A stretch of DNA of 64,000 nucleotides from Herbiconiux sp. A18JL235 (GCF_040939305.1 NZ_CP162511.1:2790001-2854000), one strand, 5' to 3'. Numbered from the stretch's first letter, positions 1 through 9,369 are shown. Notes: generated by a model from the letters alone, not told the origin. A program made the numbers and translations.

Positions 1-1296
1 CACCGGGCCGGTGTCGCCCTCGTCGTCTCCCCGTGCATCCGGATCGCGCCGCACCGTCGCGGTGACCAGCCGCTTTCGTCTGCCCTCGGTGCGGTCTGCC
101 GTGAGGATGAGGCCCGCGATGCGCGCCTCGTCGCCGGTCTCAGCGAGCCTGCCGAGCCCCTTGGCGAGCAGGCCCCCCACGGTGTCGACGTCGTCGTCGT
201 CGAGCTCGAGTCCGAACAGCTCGCCGAGTTCGTCGACCGGCAACCTGGCGCTCACCCGGAAGGTGTCGACGGCCTCGAGCGGCTCGACCTCGACCATGTC
301 GCGGTCGTACTCGTCGGAGATGTCGCCGACGAGCTCCTCGAGCAGGTCTTCGAGGGTGACGAGGCCTGCGATGCCGCCGTACTCGTCGACCACCATGGCG
401 AGGTGGTTCGACTCGGCCTGCATCTGCCGGAGGGTGTCGTCGACCTTCTTCGACTCCGGGATGAGCAGGGCCGGGCGGGCGAGCTCGGCGACCGTCGTGG
501 TCTCCAGCTTGGCCGGGCGTTCGTAGCTCAGCCGCGCGACGTCGCGCAGGTAGAGCACACCCGAGATGTCGTCGACCCGGCCACCGACCACCACGGGCAT
601 GCGCGAGACGCCCTTGCTGAGGAAGAGCCCGAGACCGTGCCCCACCGTGTCGTCGTCGTCGACGGTCACCATGTCGGTGCGCGGGATCATCACCTCGCGC
701 ACCACCGTGTCGTTGAACTCGAGGATCGAGTGGATGAGCTCGCGGTCGTCTTCCTCGAGCACCTCGAGCTCGGTGGCCTCGTCGACCATGCTGAGCAGCT
801 GCTCCTCCGAGGAGAAGGTGCCCGAGCGGATGCGCCCCGGGGTCACCCGATTGCCGATGGCCACCAGCGCGTTCGCCAGCGGACCGAGTACCACGCGCGT
901 CACGTGCACGGGCACGGCGCCCCAGCGGACGATGGCTTTCGGATGCGCACGGCCGACGCTGCGCGGGCTCGATCCCACGAGTACGAACGAGACCGCCGTC
1001 ATCACCACGGCCGACAGCACGAGGGCGATCCACAGCTCGTCGATGGTGAACGCGAACGAGATGGTGATGAGCACCGCCGCCGTGGTCTCGAACACCACGC
1101 GGGCGAAGTTCGCGGCGTTGAGGTGGGCCGCGGGGTCTTCGGCGATGGCCCGCAGCGACCGCTTCGCGCGCGCCCGCTCGGCGAGCTCGAGCAGATCGCC
1201 GCGGGAGAGCGAGAGCACCGCGGTGTCGATCGCCGCGAACAGGCCGCCCAGCGCCACCAGCACGACGGCCGCGAGGAGGAACAGGACGATGGTCAT
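1..1296 (-). CDS. CNNM/CorC-HlyC family membrane protein, partial
   Basis: Polytopic membrane protein with a cytosolic CBS pair, of the family once called hemolysin C and linked to Mg2+/Co2+ efflux. The 432 visible codons show an N-terminal CNNM (DUF21) membrane domain (about 1-150), two CBS domains (about 190-320) with the typical MIPRTDM stretch, and a CorC_HlyC domain near the end (about 345-425). The frame is still open at base 1, so only the extreme C-terminus is missing. The ATG overlaps the ybeY stop by one base (TAATG), implying translational coupling. It is the last visible gene of the hrcA-dnaJ-phoH-ybeY operon; era often follows in related genomes. The family is certain, the transported ion is not. 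Confidence 0.9.
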   Translation of the reverse strand, partial: MTIVLFLLAAVVLVALGGLFAAIDTAVLSLSRGDLLELAERARAKRSLRAIAEDPAAHLNAANFARVVFETTAAVLITISFAFTIDELWIALVLSAVVMTAVSFVLVGSSPRSVGRAHPKAIVRWGAVPVHVTRVVLGPLANALVAIGNRVTPGRIRSGTFSSEEQLLSMVDEATELEVLEEDDRELIHSILEFNDTVVREVMIPRTDMVTVDDDDTVGHGLGLFLSKGVSRMPVVVGGRVDDISGVLYLRDVARLSYERPAKLETTTVAELARPALLIPESKKVDDTLRQMQAESNHLAMVVDEYGGIAGLVTLEDLLEELVGDISDEYDRDMVEVEPLEAVDTFRVSARLPVDELGELFGLELDDDDVDTVGGLLAKGLGRLAETGDEARIAGLILTADRTEGRRKRLVTATVRRDPDARGDDEGDTGPV

Positions 1297-1760
1297 TACT
1301 TACGGCGGCGCTCGCTCATCGCGAACCCCACGAGGATGTCGCGCTGGATGCCGAACATCTCGCGCTCCTCGTCGGGTTCGGCGTGGTCGAAGCCGAGCAG
1401 GTGCAGGATGCCGTGGGTGGTGAGCAGCAGCAGCTCCTCCAGAGTGGAGTGCTTCGCAGCCTTGGCCTGCTCCTCGGCGACCTGCGGGCAGAGCACCACG
1501 TCGCCCAGGAGGCCAGCCGGGGTGGGCGCGTCTTCGGTGCCGGGGCGCAGCTCGTCCATCGGGAAGCTGAGCACATCGGTGGGCCCGGGCTCGTCCATCC
1601 ACTGCACGTGCAGCTGCTCCATGGCCGCCTCGTCGACCAGGACGATGGCGAGCTCGGCGTCGGGGTGCACATGCATCTGGTCGAGCGCATAGCTCGCCAG
1701 ACGCAGCAGCGCCGTCTCGTCGACCTCGATTGACGACTCGTTGTTCAGTTCGATCGACAC
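1296..1760 (-). CDS. ybeY: Endoribonuclease YbeY
   Basis: Single-strand-specific endoribonuclease needed for 16S rRNA 3'-end maturation and ribosome quality control. The 154-residue protein carries the metal-binding signature [11 protein letters not shown] (H-x3-H-x5-H) near residues 116-126, diagnostic of the family. I start it at the GTG at 1760, which has a GAGG-type ribosome binding site inside the end of phoH. The frame is open further upstream, but that stretch is the phoH 3' end read in another frame and has no family resemblance. It lies directly downstream of phoH, the usual pairing in actinobacteria. Confidence 0.93.
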   Translation of the reverse strand: MSIELNNESSIEVDETALLRLASYALDQMHVHPDAELAIVLVDEAAMEQLHVQWMDEPGPTDVLSFPMDELRPGTEDAPTPAGLLGDVVLCPQVAEEQAKAAKHSTLEELLLLTTHGILHLLGFDHAEPDEEREMFGIQRDILVGFAMSERRRK

Positions 1761-1770
1761 GTGCGCATCC

Positions 1771-2901
1771 TCATCGCTTGTTCCTGTACCGGCGGTCGCG
1801 CTCGCTCGGGCCCTGATAGCCGGGGTTCTCGCGACGCGCGAGCTCCACCTGATCGTATTTCGTGTACGCGTCGACGATCTGCCCCACCAGCGTGTGCCGA
1901 ACCACGTCGGCACTCGTCAGCGTGGCGAAATGGATGTCGTCGATCGAGCCGAGGATGCGCGTCACCACCTGCAGACCGCTGGTGCCGATCGGAAGGTCGA
2001 CCTGGGTGATGTCGCCTGTCACCACCATCTTCGAGCCGAAGCCGAGCCGGGTGAGGAACATCTTCATCTGCTCGGGTGTCGTGTTCTGCGCCTCGTCGAG
2101 CACGACGAAGGAGTTGTTGAGCGTTCGACCTCGCATGTAGGCCAGGGGCGCGACCTCGATCGTGCCGACCGCGAGGAGCTTCGGCACGATCTCCGGGTCC
2201 ATCATCTCGTTGAGCGCGTCGTAGAGGGGCCGGAGGTACGGGTCGATCTTGTCAGTGAGGGTGCCGGGCAGGAAGCCGAGCCGCTCCCCCGCCTCGACGG
2301 CGGGCCGGGTGAGGATGATGCGCTCCACCTCCTTGCGCTGCAGCGCCTGCACGGCCTTCGCCATGGCGAGGTAGGTCTTGCCGGTGCCGGCAGGGCCGAT
2401 GCCGAACACGATGGTGTTCTCATCGATCGCGTCGACATAGCTCTTCTGGCCGGCCGTCTTCGGCCGCACGCTCTTGCCGCGGGCCGTGACGATGGCCTGG
2501 CTGAGCAGCTCGGCGGCAGGATGCGCCGACCGGTCGTTCTCGAGCATGCGCGCCGAGCTCGTGACCTCGACGGGCGTGACCTCGTGGCCGCTGCGCACCA
2601 GCTCGAGCAGCTCCTCGACCAAGCGCCTGGCGCCGTCGACCTGAGCGGATTCGCCCGAGAGCGTGATGTCGTTGCCGCGCACGAGCACGGTGACCTGCGG
2701 GAACTGGCGCTCCATGGTGGTGAGCAGCCGGTCTTGAGGGCCGAGCAGGCGCACCATCTCGACGCCGTCGATGTGCAGCTTGGCTTCGGCGGAAGGGGTG
2801 CGCGAGGCGGCGCCCTGCGAGGCGCGGTTCGCCGGAGTGGTGGCTCCGGATGCGCGGGTGGCGGAGTCGGTGACGGACGGGGTGGACGGGGTTTCAGCCA
2901 A
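1771..2901 (-). CDS. phoH: PhoH-like ATPase
   Basis: Cytoplasmic P-loop NTPase of the PhoH/YbeZ family, thought to assist YbeY in RNA processing. Of 376 residues, the first 40 or so are low-complexity, followed by a KH-like region (about 45-110) and the ATPase core. The Walker A GPAGTGKT is at about 159-166 and the Walker B DEAQ at about 259-262. The start is a TTG at 2901 with GAAGGAA upstream, overlapping the end of the HIT gene by 8 bases. The function is inferred from the family and from the adjacent ybeY. Confidence 0.92.
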   Translation of the reverse strand: MAETPSTPSVTDSATRASGATTPANRASQGAASRTPSAEAKLHIDGVEMVRLLGPQDRLLTTMERQFPQVTVLVRGNDITLSGESAQVDGARRLVEELLELVRSGHEVTPVEVTSSARMLENDRSAHPAAELLSQAIVTARGKSVRPKTAGQKSYVDAIDENTIVFGIGPAGTGKTYLAMAKAVQALQRKEVERIILTRPAVEAGERLGFLPGTLTDKIDPYLRPLYDALNEMMDPEIVPKLLAVGTIEVAPLAYMRGRTLNNSFVVLDEAQNTTPEQMKMFLTRLGFGSKMVVTGDITQVDLPIGTSGLQVVTRILGSIDDIHFATLTSADVVRHTLVGQIVDAYTKYDQVELARRENPGYQGPSERDRRYRNKR

Positions 2902-3250
2902 GTGATGATTCCTTCAGGCCGCCCGCGAGAACATGGGCGTGCACGTGGAAGATGGTCTGACCGGCGTTCTCGCCGGTGTTGAAGATGAGACGGAACTCGC
3001 CGTCGGCGCGTTCCTCGGCGATCTGCTTCGCCGTGGCCACGAGCTCGGCCAGGAGGGCCGGGTCGCCCGCGGCGAGCTCGACGACGTCGCGGTACTGCTC
3101 GGTCTTCGGCACGACGAGCACATGCACGGGGGCCTTGGGCGCGATGTCTTCGAAGGCGATGACCCGATCGGTCTCCCGCACGATCGTGGCGGGGATCTCA
3201 CGGGCGACGATGCGCGAGAAGATCGAGGGGGACGATTCGGTGCTGGACAT
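2894..3250 (-). CDS. HIT family nucleotide hydrolase
   Basis: Histidine-triad protein of 118 residues, related to Hint/HinT purine nucleoside phosphoramidases. The active-site triad appears as HVHAHVLAG near residues 100-108, and the Hint N-terminus (IFSRIVAREIPA) is clear. It follows rsmE in the heat-shock/phoH operon. A TAAGAT hexamer ends exactly six bases before the ATG, as in leaderless actinobacterial promoters, so the gene may also have its own start of transcription. A weak GGAG lies only two bases from the ATG. Confidence 0.92.
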   Translation of the reverse strand: MSSTESSPSIFSRIVAREIPATIVRETDRVIAFEDIAPKAPVHVLVVPKTEQYRDVVELAAGDPALLAELVATAKQIAEERADGEFRLIFNTGENAGQTIFHVHAHVLAGGLKESSLG

Positions 3251-3256
3251 GACTCC

Positions 3257-3262
3257 ATCTTA
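3257..3262 (-). promoter_or_regulatory. Putative leaderless -10 for HIT gene
   Basis: TAAGAT on the minus strand, then six bases (GGAGTC), then ATG at 3250. This TANNNT-N6-start spacing recurs at other genes in the window. It would give a second promoter inside the hrcA operon. No clear -35 is seen. Confidence 0.45.
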
Positions 3263-3316
3263 GTTTCGGGTGCGGCCGGCCAGCAGGGGTGGCGCCCGGC
3301 GCGGGGCCGTGGTTCG

Positions 3317-4171
3317 CTACCAGCGTCCGAATGCCGCGTTCAGCACCGCGAGCGCCGCGGGGCCGGCCGTCGACGTGCGCAACACCTCGTCGCCGAGGCG
3401 CACCGCAACCGCTCCGGCCTCGCCGAGCTGCTCGAGTTCGCGAGGGGAGATGCCGCCCTCCGGGCCGACGACGAGGAAGACGGTGGGCTCGGCGGGGGTC
3501 GTGCCGGTCGCCGTGCCCGGTGCCGCGGGGCCGGTCGCGGTGCCGGTCGCGGTGCCGTGCCCGGCACCGGTCGAGGCGCCGCCGAGCGGCTCGAGCGCGA
3601 CCTCCGTGAGCCTCGTCTCGGCGGAGGGCTCGAGCAGCAGCATCCGCCTGCCCTCGCCGGCGCCGGCGCACTCGCGCGCGAGCGCCGCGAGCTCGCCCGT
3701 GTCGACGAGGTCGCCCACGGCGGGAACGAACGGCCTGATCGACTGCTTGGCCGCCTCGCGGACGATCGTCGTCCAGCGCTCGACGCCCTTCGCCGCCTTC
3801 TGCTCGTTCCACCTCGACACCGAACGCTCGGCCTGCCACGGCACCACGGCCGCCACGCCGAGCTCGGTCGCGGCCTGGATGGCGAGCTCGTCTCGATCGC
3901 CCTTGGCGAGCGCCTGCACGAGCACCAGCCGGGGCGACGGAGCCTCGTGCACCTCGGAGCGCTCCACCGCGATGTCGAGCTCCTTGCCCTCGACCCGCAC
4001 CACGACACCGTGCACCACGAGACCGTTGCCGTCGCCGAGCGCGGTGTGCTCGCCGACCCGCAGCCGGTTGACCGTGACCGCGTGACGCGCCTCGTCGCCC
4101 GAGAGGGTGACCACCTCGCCGACCTCGTGAGGCGCGAGCGCCAGATCGGGGCGCAGGAACAGAGAGCTCAT
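3317..4171 (-). CDS. rsmE: 16S rRNA m3U1498 methyltransferase RsmE
   Basis: SPOUT-class methyltransferase for N3-methylation of U1498 in 16S rRNA. The 284-residue protein has the PUA-like N-terminal domain (about 1-75) and the SPOUT knot with GPEGG at 236-240 followed by the typical LGDEVLRTSTA motif. Most relatives are near 240-250 residues. The excess is an Ala/Gly/Thr/Pro-rich stretch at about 196-230, encoded by a 12-base repeat. It starts 10 bases after the dnaJ stop in the same operon. Confidence 0.93.
   Translation of the reverse strand: MSSLFLRPDLALAPHEVGEVVTLSGDEARHAVTVNRLRVGEHTALGDGNGLVVHGVVVRVEGKELDIAVERSEVHEAPSPRLVLVQALAKGDRDELAIQAATELGVAAVVPWQAERSVSRWNEQKAAKGVERWTTIVREAAKQSIRPFVPAVGDLVDTGELAALARECAGAGEGRRMLLLEPSAETRLTEVALEPLGGASTGAGHGTATGTATGPAAPGTATGTTPAEPTVFLVVGPEGGISPRELEQLGEAGAVAVRLGDEVLRTSTAGPAALAVLNAAFGRW
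3498..3580. repeat. 12-bp repeat expansion inside rsmE
   Basis: Imperfect 12-bp units of the form GGTCGCGGTGCC recur in phase with codons within rsmE and encode a GTAT-like Gly/Thr/Ala tract between the substrate-binding part of the SPOUT domain and the GPEGG motif. The multiple-of-3 unit keeps the frame. It looks like slippage expansion tolerated in a surface loop. Confidence 0.65.
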
Positions 4172-4181
4172 CGGTTGCCCG

Positions 4182-5294
4182 TCAGACGTTGAGGAACCGG
4201 TCGCGCAGCTTCGCGAACAGGCCCTGCTGGAAGTGGCCGAGACTCGGCGCCGGGTACTTGTGCGCGGCGGCGAGCTGCTTCACCAGTTCCTTCTGCTTGT
4301 GGTCGAGCTTCGTGGGAGTGACCACCTGCACGCCGACCTTGAGGTCGCCGCGGCCGCTGCCGCGCAGGTGCGTGATGCCGCGGCCCTTGATGGTGAGCAC
4401 GTCGGCGCTCTGGATGCCCGGCCTGATCTCGAGCTCGACGTCGCCGTCGAGGGCCTTGATGGTCGTGGTGGTGCCGAGCACCGCATCCCACATCTGCACC
4501 TCGAGGGTGCAGAGCAGGTCGTCGTCGTTGCGCGAGTACACCTCGTGGTGCTTCACCTTGATCTCGAGGTAGATGTCGCCCTGCGGGCCGCCCGCGGGCC
4601 CCACCTCGCCATGACCCGGCAGCTGCAGGCGGAGGCCTGTGTCGACGCCCGCGGGGATGTCGATGGGGATGGTTCGGCGCGCGCGCACGCGGCCCTGGCC
4701 CTGGCAGGTGTGGCACGGGTTCGGGATGATCGTGCCGTATCCGCGGCAGGTGCCGCACGGGGCGCTCGTGACCACGTTGCCGAGAAGCGACCGCACGGTG
4801 CGCTGGATCGACCCCGAGCCGTGGCAGATGTCGCAGGTGACCGGACTCGTGCCGGGTTGGCAGCAGGAGCCGTTGCAGGTCTCGCAGAGCACTGCCGTGT
4901 CGACTTCGAGGTCGCGGTGCGTGCCGAAGACCACTTCGCCGAGGTCGACCTCGACGCGGAGCAGGGCGTCCTGCCCACGCTCGGCCCGCGACTTCGGGCC
5001 GCGCGAGCCGCCGCCCTGCCCGCCGAAGAAGGTCTCGAAGATGTCGCCGAAGCCGCCGAAGCCCTGGGCGCCGCCCCCGCCGAAGCCGGGCTGGGGGCCG
5101 CGGTCGTAGTCGCGGCGCTGGCCGGGATCGCTCAGCACGTCGTAGGCGTGGGTGACCTGCTTGAACTTCTCCTGAGCATCCGGGCTCGGGTTCACGTCGG
5201 GGTGCAGTTCGCGCGCCAGCCGACGGTAGGCCTTCTTGATCTCCTCGGGCGTCGCTTCGCGCGACACCCCGAGCACGTCGTAGTGGTCAGCCAC
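4182..5294 (-). CDS. dnaJ: Chaperone DnaJ
   Basis: Type I Hsp40 co-chaperone of DnaK, 370 residues. The J domain (1-70) has HPD at 31-33, followed by a Gly/Phe-rich linker (about 68-100). The zinc domain has four CxxC pairs (C137/C140, C154/C157, C180/C183, C194/C197), then the substrate-binding C-terminal domains. The start is the GTG at 5294, preceded by AAGGAG; upstream in-frame sequence is the intergenic gap and hrcA read out of frame. It lies 77 bases after hrcA and is presumably under HrcA/CIRCE control. dnaK and grpE are not in this window, so this is probably the dnaJ2-type copy common in actinobacteria. Confidence 0.95.
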   Translation of the reverse strand: MADHYDVLGVSREATPEEIKKAYRRLARELHPDVNPSPDAQEKFKQVTHAYDVLSDPGQRRDYDRGPQPGFGGGGAQGFGGFGDIFETFFGGQGGGSRGPKSRAERGQDALLRVEVDLGEVVFGTHRDLEVDTAVLCETCNGSCCQPGTSPVTCDICHGSGSIQRTVRSLLGNVVTSAPCGTCRGYGTIIPNPCHTCQGQGRVRARRTIPIDIPAGVDTGLRLQLPGHGEVGPAGGPQGDIYLEIKVKHHEVYSRNDDDLLCTLEVQMWDAVLGTTTTIKALDGDVELEIRPGIQSADVLTIKGRGITHLRGSGRGDLKVGVQVVTPTKLDHKQKELVKQLAAAHKYPAPSLGHFQQGLFAKLRDRFLNV

Positions 5295-5371
5295 CAGGGG
5301 CTTCTCCTTCGGTATCGGTCGTGGGTCGGAAAGTCTTCGGGTCGGGAGGCGCGAACGGATGCGCGGGGCGC

Positions 5372-6406
5372 TCAGCCCTGCGCGCCCGCCTCCCCGAGGG
5401 TGCGGGAGAGGTAGCGGGCCACGGCGCGCACCGCGGAGATGTTGCTCGAGTAGTCCATGCGGGTGGGGCCGAGAACGCCGAGGCGTGCCACGGCCGTGCC
5501 GATGCCGGTGTAACCGCTCGCGAGCACCGAGGTCTCGCCGAGGCCGAACGATTCGTTCTCGCGGCCGATCGAGACCGAGATGCCGCGCTGATCGGCCTCC
5601 ATCTCGCTGAACAGGCGAAGCAGCACCACCTGCTCCTCCACGGCCTCGAGCACCGGCAGGATGCTGCCGTGGAAGTCGTCTTCCGTGCGCACCAGGTTCG
5701 CGGCCCCCGCGATCAGCAGCTTCTCCTGCCGGTTCGCCGTCACCTGCTCCTGCAGCGTCGCCGCGACCACGGTCGCCGTGGGTGCCCGGTCGGGGGCGAA
5801 GCGGTCGACCGCGCCGGGCAGCGCTGCGGCCGCTTCGAGGAGACCGAGGCCCGAGAGCGTCTCGTTGAACCGCTGCCTCAGCTCGGCGATGAACGCGTCG
5901 TCGAGGTCGGCGGGCACCTCGACGATGCGCTGGTCGACGTGGCCGGTGTCGGTGATGACGACGGTCATGAGACGCCGGGTGGCGAGCGCCACCAGCTCGA
6001 CGTGGCGCACTCGCGCCTGCGAGCGCGAGGGGTACTGCACCAGGGCGACCTGGTGGGTGAGCTGGGAGAGCAGACGCACCGTGCGGGCGAGCACGTCGTC
6101 GACGTCGACCGAGGAGCCGAGGAAGGTCTCGATGGCGTGCCGCTGCGCCTGCGTGAGCGGACGCACCTCGGAGAGGTGGTCGACGAAGAGGCGGTAGCCC
6201 TTGTCGGTCGGCACCCTGCCGCTCGAAGTGTGCGGAGCGGTGATCAGCTCCTCCTCCTCGAGGAGGGCCATGTCGTTGCGGATCGTGGCGGCCGACACCC
6301 CGAAGGAGTGGCGCTCGGCGATGCTCTTCGACCCCACCGGCTCGCGCGAGGCCACGTAGTCCTGCACGATGACGCGCAGAACCTCGAGACTGCGTTCGGA
6401 GACCAT
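5372..6406 (-). CDS. hrcA: Heat-inducible transcription repressor HrcA
   Basis: Repressor that binds CIRCE elements and controls class I heat-shock genes. The 344-residue protein has an N-terminal winged helix (about 1-75, with the EPVGSK segment) and the GAF-like HrcA core. I place the start at the ATG at 6406, preceded by GAGAGGA. An ATG-like start further upstream (6439) would run through the CIRCE palindrome. It leads the operon with dnaJ and probably autoregulates. Confidence 0.94.
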   Translation of the reverse strand: MVSERSLEVLRVIVQDYVASREPVGSKSIAERHSFGVSAATIRNDMALLEEEELITAPHTSSGRVPTDKGYRLFVDHLSEVRPLTQAQRHAIETFLGSSVDVDDVLARTVRLLSQLTHQVALVQYPSRSQARVRHVELVALATRRLMTVVITDTGHVDQRIVEVPADLDDAFIAELRQRFNETLSGLGLLEAAAALPGAVDRFAPDRAPTATVVAATLQEQVTANRQEKLLIAGAANLVRTEDDFHGSILPVLEAVEEQVVLLRLFSEMEADQRGISVSIGRENESFGLGETSVLASGYTGIGTAVARLGVLGPTRMDYSSNISAVRAVARYLSRTLGEAGAQG

Positions 6407-6424
6407 GGCGACACCGTCCTCTCG

Positions 6425-6451
6425 CTGGCACTCACACATTCAGAGTGCCAA
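6425..6451. promoter_or_regulatory. CIRCE operator (HrcA site)
   Basis: On the minus strand this reads TTGGCACTC-N9-GAGTGCCAG, an inverted repeat with the exact 9-base spacer of the CIRCE consensus TTAGCACTC-N9-GAGTGCTAA. Each arm differs from consensus at one or two positions. It sits 18 bases upstream of the hrcA start, so HrcA should repress its own operon including dnaJ. Confidence 0.9.
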
Positions 6452-6502
6452 TCATATCTCGCATCCCTGACAGTGGGTTCGTGACACCCGAGGCCGAAAT
6501 CG

Positions 6503-6531
6503 TTGCTGCGGGTGGGGGTCGGCGCTATCTT
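6503..6531 (+). promoter_or_regulatory. Putative promoter of the DUF4870 gene
   Basis: TTGCTG at 6503-6508 and TATCTT at 6526-6531 separated by 17 bases, about 85 bases upstream of the DUF4870 start. Confidence 0.55.
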
Positions 6532-6537
6532 GTCTCT

Positions 6538-6555
6538 GTGTACGAGCCCGTACAC
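6538..6555. promoter_or_regulatory. Inverted repeat at the transcription start, possible operator
   Basis: GTGTACG-AGCC-CGTACAC, a perfect 7-bp inverted repeat with 4-base spacer, begins seven bases after the predicted -10 and so covers the expected start of transcription. It could be a repressor site or a 5' hairpin in the leader. The regulator is unknown. Confidence 0.45.
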
Positions 6556-6615
6556 GGACCGGTTCCTCCGACACCGTATCCCTGAACGGCTTCCCCGTCT
6601 GAAAGGCGCGAGACC

Positions 6616-7134
6616 ATGACTGACCCCAACGCAACACCGCCGTACGACCCGGCCGCCGGCCAGCCCACTCCGCCCGCCGGGCAGACGCCTCCTCCCGGCT
6701 ACCAGGCTCCGCCCCCCGGCTACCAGGCTCCGCCCCCGGGCTCGGGCTACCAGCAGCAGCCCGGCTACCAGGGCCCGCCCGCCGCGGCGCCGCTCAGCCC
6801 GGCCGAAGACAAGCAGTGGGCCTTCCTCGGGCAGCTCGGTGGCATCCTGGGCTGGATTCCGCCGCTCATCATCTGGCTGGTCTTCAAAGACCGCGGCCCC
6901 CTCACCAACCAGGAGGCCAAGGAGTCGCTGAACTTCCAGATCACGGTCGCCATCTTCGTCGTGGGCCTCTACATCCTCGGCACCATCACGGCGTTCATCT
7001 TCATCGGCTTCCTGTTCTACTTCCTGGCCTGGGCCGTGCAGATCGTCGGCCTCATCTTCGCGATCATCGCGGGTGTGAAGGTCAACGCCGGCGGCACCTA
7101 CCGCTACTTCTTCAACTTCCGCTTCATCAAGTAG
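6616..7134 (+). CDS. DUF4870 domain membrane protein
   Basis: Small integral membrane protein of 172 residues. Residues 1-70 are rich in Pro, Gly, Tyr and Gln, with repeated PPPGYQA units. A DUF4870 domain (about 70-172) has three hydrophobic helices, the characteristic QEAKESLNFQIT segment and a closing YRYFFNFRFIK. GAAAGG stands before the ATG. It is transcribed divergently from hrcA. The function of DUF4870 proteins is not established; Pro-rich cytosolic tails of this type usually mediate protein contacts. Confidence 0.85.
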   Translation: MTDPNATPPYDPAAGQPTPPAGQTPPPGYQAPPPGYQAPPPGSGYQQQPGYQGPPAAAPLSPAEDKQWAFLGQLGGILGWIPPLIIWLVFKDRGPLTNQEAKESLNFQITVAIFVVGLYILGTITAFIFIGFLFYFLAWAVQIVGLIFAIIAGVKVNAGGTYRYFFNFRFIK

Positions 7135-7140
7135 TCGCCT

Positions 7141-7213
7141 CGGGCGGTTCTGCCCGGGCATCCCTCGACGTCGCGGTCACCTCCGCCCTCACGGGCGAGG
7201 TGGCCGCGACGTC
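7141..7213 (+). terminator. Hairpins downstream of the DUF4870 gene
   Basis: A small hairpin (CGGGC/GCCCG, 7141-7156) is followed by a long stem from 7167 to 7213. Its arms GACGTCGCGGTCACCTC and GAGGTGGCCGCGACGTC pair with one wobble around a short loop. There is no T-run. From here to 7381 the sequence is GC-rich with several GGATGCG motifs and no gene. Confidence 0.6.
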
Positions 7214-7381
7214 GTGCGTTGCGGGAGGGTACGCCGGTATGCGGGTGTGGCGGAGGCGCTGGTGCCGGTGCGGATGGGCGGGTGCGGATGGGCTGATGCG
7301 GATGCGCGGGCCGAAGACCGGCGGATGCGCTGAGGCGGATGCGCGCGACGACGCATCTGGCGGAGACGCTGGGGGTCTGCC

Positions 7382-8602
7382 TCAGGTGAGGCGGCGCACG
7401 ACGGCGTCGGCGAGGAGGCGGCCCGAGAGGGTGAGCACGAGGGAGCCGCGGAGCGCTGCCGGCCCGTCGACGAGGCCGTCGGCGATGAGCCCGGCCACCT
7501 CCTGCCGGAACTCGGGGGCGAGCGAGCGCAGCCCGAGGCCGTCGCGCACGCGCGCCAGCAGCAGGATGCGCTCGAGCTCGCGCGTCTCAGCGTCGATGGT
7601 CTCGCGCCCTGCCGCCGGCGACTCCCCCGCGGCGATGCGCTGGGCGTAGGCGGCGGGGTGCTTCACGTTCCACCACCGGGTGTCGCCGACGTAGCTGTGC
7701 GATCCGGGGCCGATGCCCCACCAGTCGTGGCCGAGCCAGTAGCCGAGGTTGTGTCGCGAGCGCTGGTCGGGGGTGCGGGCCCAGTTGCTGACCTCGTACC
7801 ACTGGAATCCGGCGTCGGCGAGCCGCGCATCCGCCAGCCCGTACATGTCGGCCTGCAGGTCGTCGGAGGGTTCGGCGACCTCGCCCGACCTGATCTGCCG
7901 GGCGAGCTTCGTGCCCTCCTCGACGATGAGCGCGTAGGCCGACACGTGCCCCGGCTCGTTCTCGAGCACGGCGTCGAGTGAGCGCGACCAGTCGTCGAGC
8001 GTCTCACCCGGGGTGCCATAGATGAGGTCGAGGCTCACCTCGAGACCCGCCTCCTTGGCCCACCGCACGACGAGCGGGATGCGCTCGGGGTCGTGCGTGC
8101 GCTCGAGTGTGGCGAGAACGCTGGGCACCGCCGACTGCATGCCGAAGCTCACGCGGGTGAAACCCGCCTCGGCGAGCTCGCCGAGGTAGCGGGCGTCGAC
8201 CGAGTCGGGGTTGGCCTCGGTCGTGATCTCGGCATCCGGAGCGAAGCCCCAGGTGTCGCGGGCGGCGTGCAGCATCTGCACGAGCTGAGCCGACGGGAGC
8301 AGGGTCGGCGTGCCGCCGCCGAAGAAGACGGTGGAGAGCGCGCGGTCGGCGACCCCGGATGCGCGCAGCACTTCGGCACCGAAGCGCATCTCGGCCACGG
8401 CCTGGCCGGAGTAGTCGCTCTGCTTCACGCCGCGCAGTTCGGTGGCCGTGTAGGTGTTGAAGTCGCAGTAGCCGCAGCGCACCCGGCAGAACGGCACGTG
8501 CACGTAGAGCCCGAGGTCGCGCGTGGCGGACGAGGCCGCTCCCTCGGCGGGGAGCAGTCCGTCGGCGGGAGCGGGGTCTCCCACGGGGAGGATCGACGGC
8601 AC
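7382..8602 (-). CDS. hemW: Radical SAM coproporphyrinogen/heme chaperone HemW
   Basis: Radical SAM protein of the HemN/HemW family, 406 residues. The 4Fe-4S ligands are in CRVRCGYC (C39, C43, C46), followed by GGGTPT near residue 97 and a HemW-type C-terminal domain. The sequence lacks the long N-terminal extension of true oxygen-independent coproporphyrinogen oxidases, so heme insertion or trafficking (HemW) is the better assignment. The start is a GTG at 8602, seven bases after the DUF1990 stop. The lepA-DUF1990-hemW order upstream of hrcA is typical of this family of organisms. Confidence 0.88.
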   Translation of the reverse strand: MPSILPVGDPAPADGLLPAEGAASSATRDLGLYVHVPFCRVRCGYCDFNTYTATELRGVKQSDYSGQAVAEMRFGAEVLRASGVADRALSTVFFGGGTPTLLPSAQLVQMLHAARDTWGFAPDAEITTEANPDSVDARYLGELAEAGFTRVSFGMQSAVPSVLATLERTHDPERIPLVVRWAKEAGLEVSLDLIYGTPGETLDDWSRSLDAVLENEPGHVSAYALIVEEGTKLARQIRSGEVAEPSDDLQADMYGLADARLADAGFQWYEVSNWARTPDQRSRHNLGYWLGHDWWGIGPGSHSYVGDTRWWNVKHPAAYAQRIAAGESPAAGRETIDAETRELERILLLARVRDGLGLRSLAPEFRQEVAGLIADGLVDGPAALRGSLVLTLSGRLLADAVVRRLT

Positions 8603-8609
8603 GGGGAGG

Positions 8610-9368
8610 CTAGAGCCCTCTCGCCGGGGAGAGGGCGCCGAGGTAGCGCTTCAGGCTGCGGGTCTGCACAGCGCGCACGACGGGGGCGCCGAGCCGGTAG
8701 AACCAGGTGCTGCCGCGCGAGAAGGCGCGCACGACCACCCAGACGGAGTCGTCGGCGCGGTGCTCGACCACGAAGCTCTCCTCGCCGGAGACGGGGTGGC
8801 CGGGGAGCGTGCCGTAGGCGAAGCCGCGGCGGCCAGGCTCGTCGACCTGGTAGACCACACGCACGGGGGCCTTGAACGGCAGGCCCAGCAGGCGGATGGT
8901 GAGCATGGCCGTCGCACCCGGGGAGGCCAGCGGCGTGCCGTCGGGGGCGTACTCCTGCTCGTGAGTGGAACGCTTCGGGCCGAGCGGGGTGCCGAACTCG
9001 TCGTAGCGGAGCCCTGCGTAGTCGGCAGACGTGGGTGCCGGAAGCAGCACCTCGCCCACGTCGATGCCCGCGCCGCGCTGCAGGCCCCAGGCCATGAGCT
9101 TGGCCGACGCCGTCTCGAAGCGGGCGGCGCCCGAGCCGATGCGGGCCTGGCGCTCGACCGGGCGGTAGCCCTTCGGTGGGAAGTAGAGCAAGTCGGGCGC
9201 CTGGGTGGCCCCGACCGCGGCGTAGCTCAGCGGCTCGTCGCGGAGCCGCAGGGCGGCGGCGTCGACGGTGTCGGTGCCCGCACCGGCACCCGCGCTCGCG
9301 CCCGCTGCCCGTGCCCCCGACTCCGGGGAACGCCCGCGCTCGCGCTCGGCGACCGTGCTCGGCGCCAC
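8610..9368 (-). CDS. DUF1990 family protein
   Basis: A 252-residue protein whose residues from about 40 onward match the DUF1990 pattern (YAAVGATQ near the start, then GFAYGTLPGHPVSGEESF and a C-terminal RAFSRGSTWFYRLGAP segment). The first 40 residues are Ala/Gly-rich and variable. The GTG start is one base after the lepA stop, so it is co-translated with lepA. The biochemical function is not known; the fold is related to SRPBCC-like proteins. Confidence 0.8.
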   Translation of the reverse strand: MAPSTVAERERGRSPESGARAAGASAGAGAGTDTVDAAALRLRDEPLSYAAVGATQAPDLLYFPPKGYRPVERQARIGSGAARFETASAKLMAWGLQRGAGIDVGEVLLPAPTSADYAGLRYDEFGTPLGPKRSTHEQEYAPDGTPLASPGATAMLTIRLLGLPFKAPVRVVYQVDEPGRRGFAYGTLPGHPVSGEESFVVEHRADDSVWVVVRAFSRGSTWFYRLGAPVVRAVQTRSLKRYLGALSPARGL

Positions 9369-9369
9369 G

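Noticed and set aside
140..1033. Long open frames antisense or out of frame to the CNNM/CorC gene
   Set aside because: Arg/Ala/Gly-rich translations without domains; typical high-GC shadow frames of the real gene.
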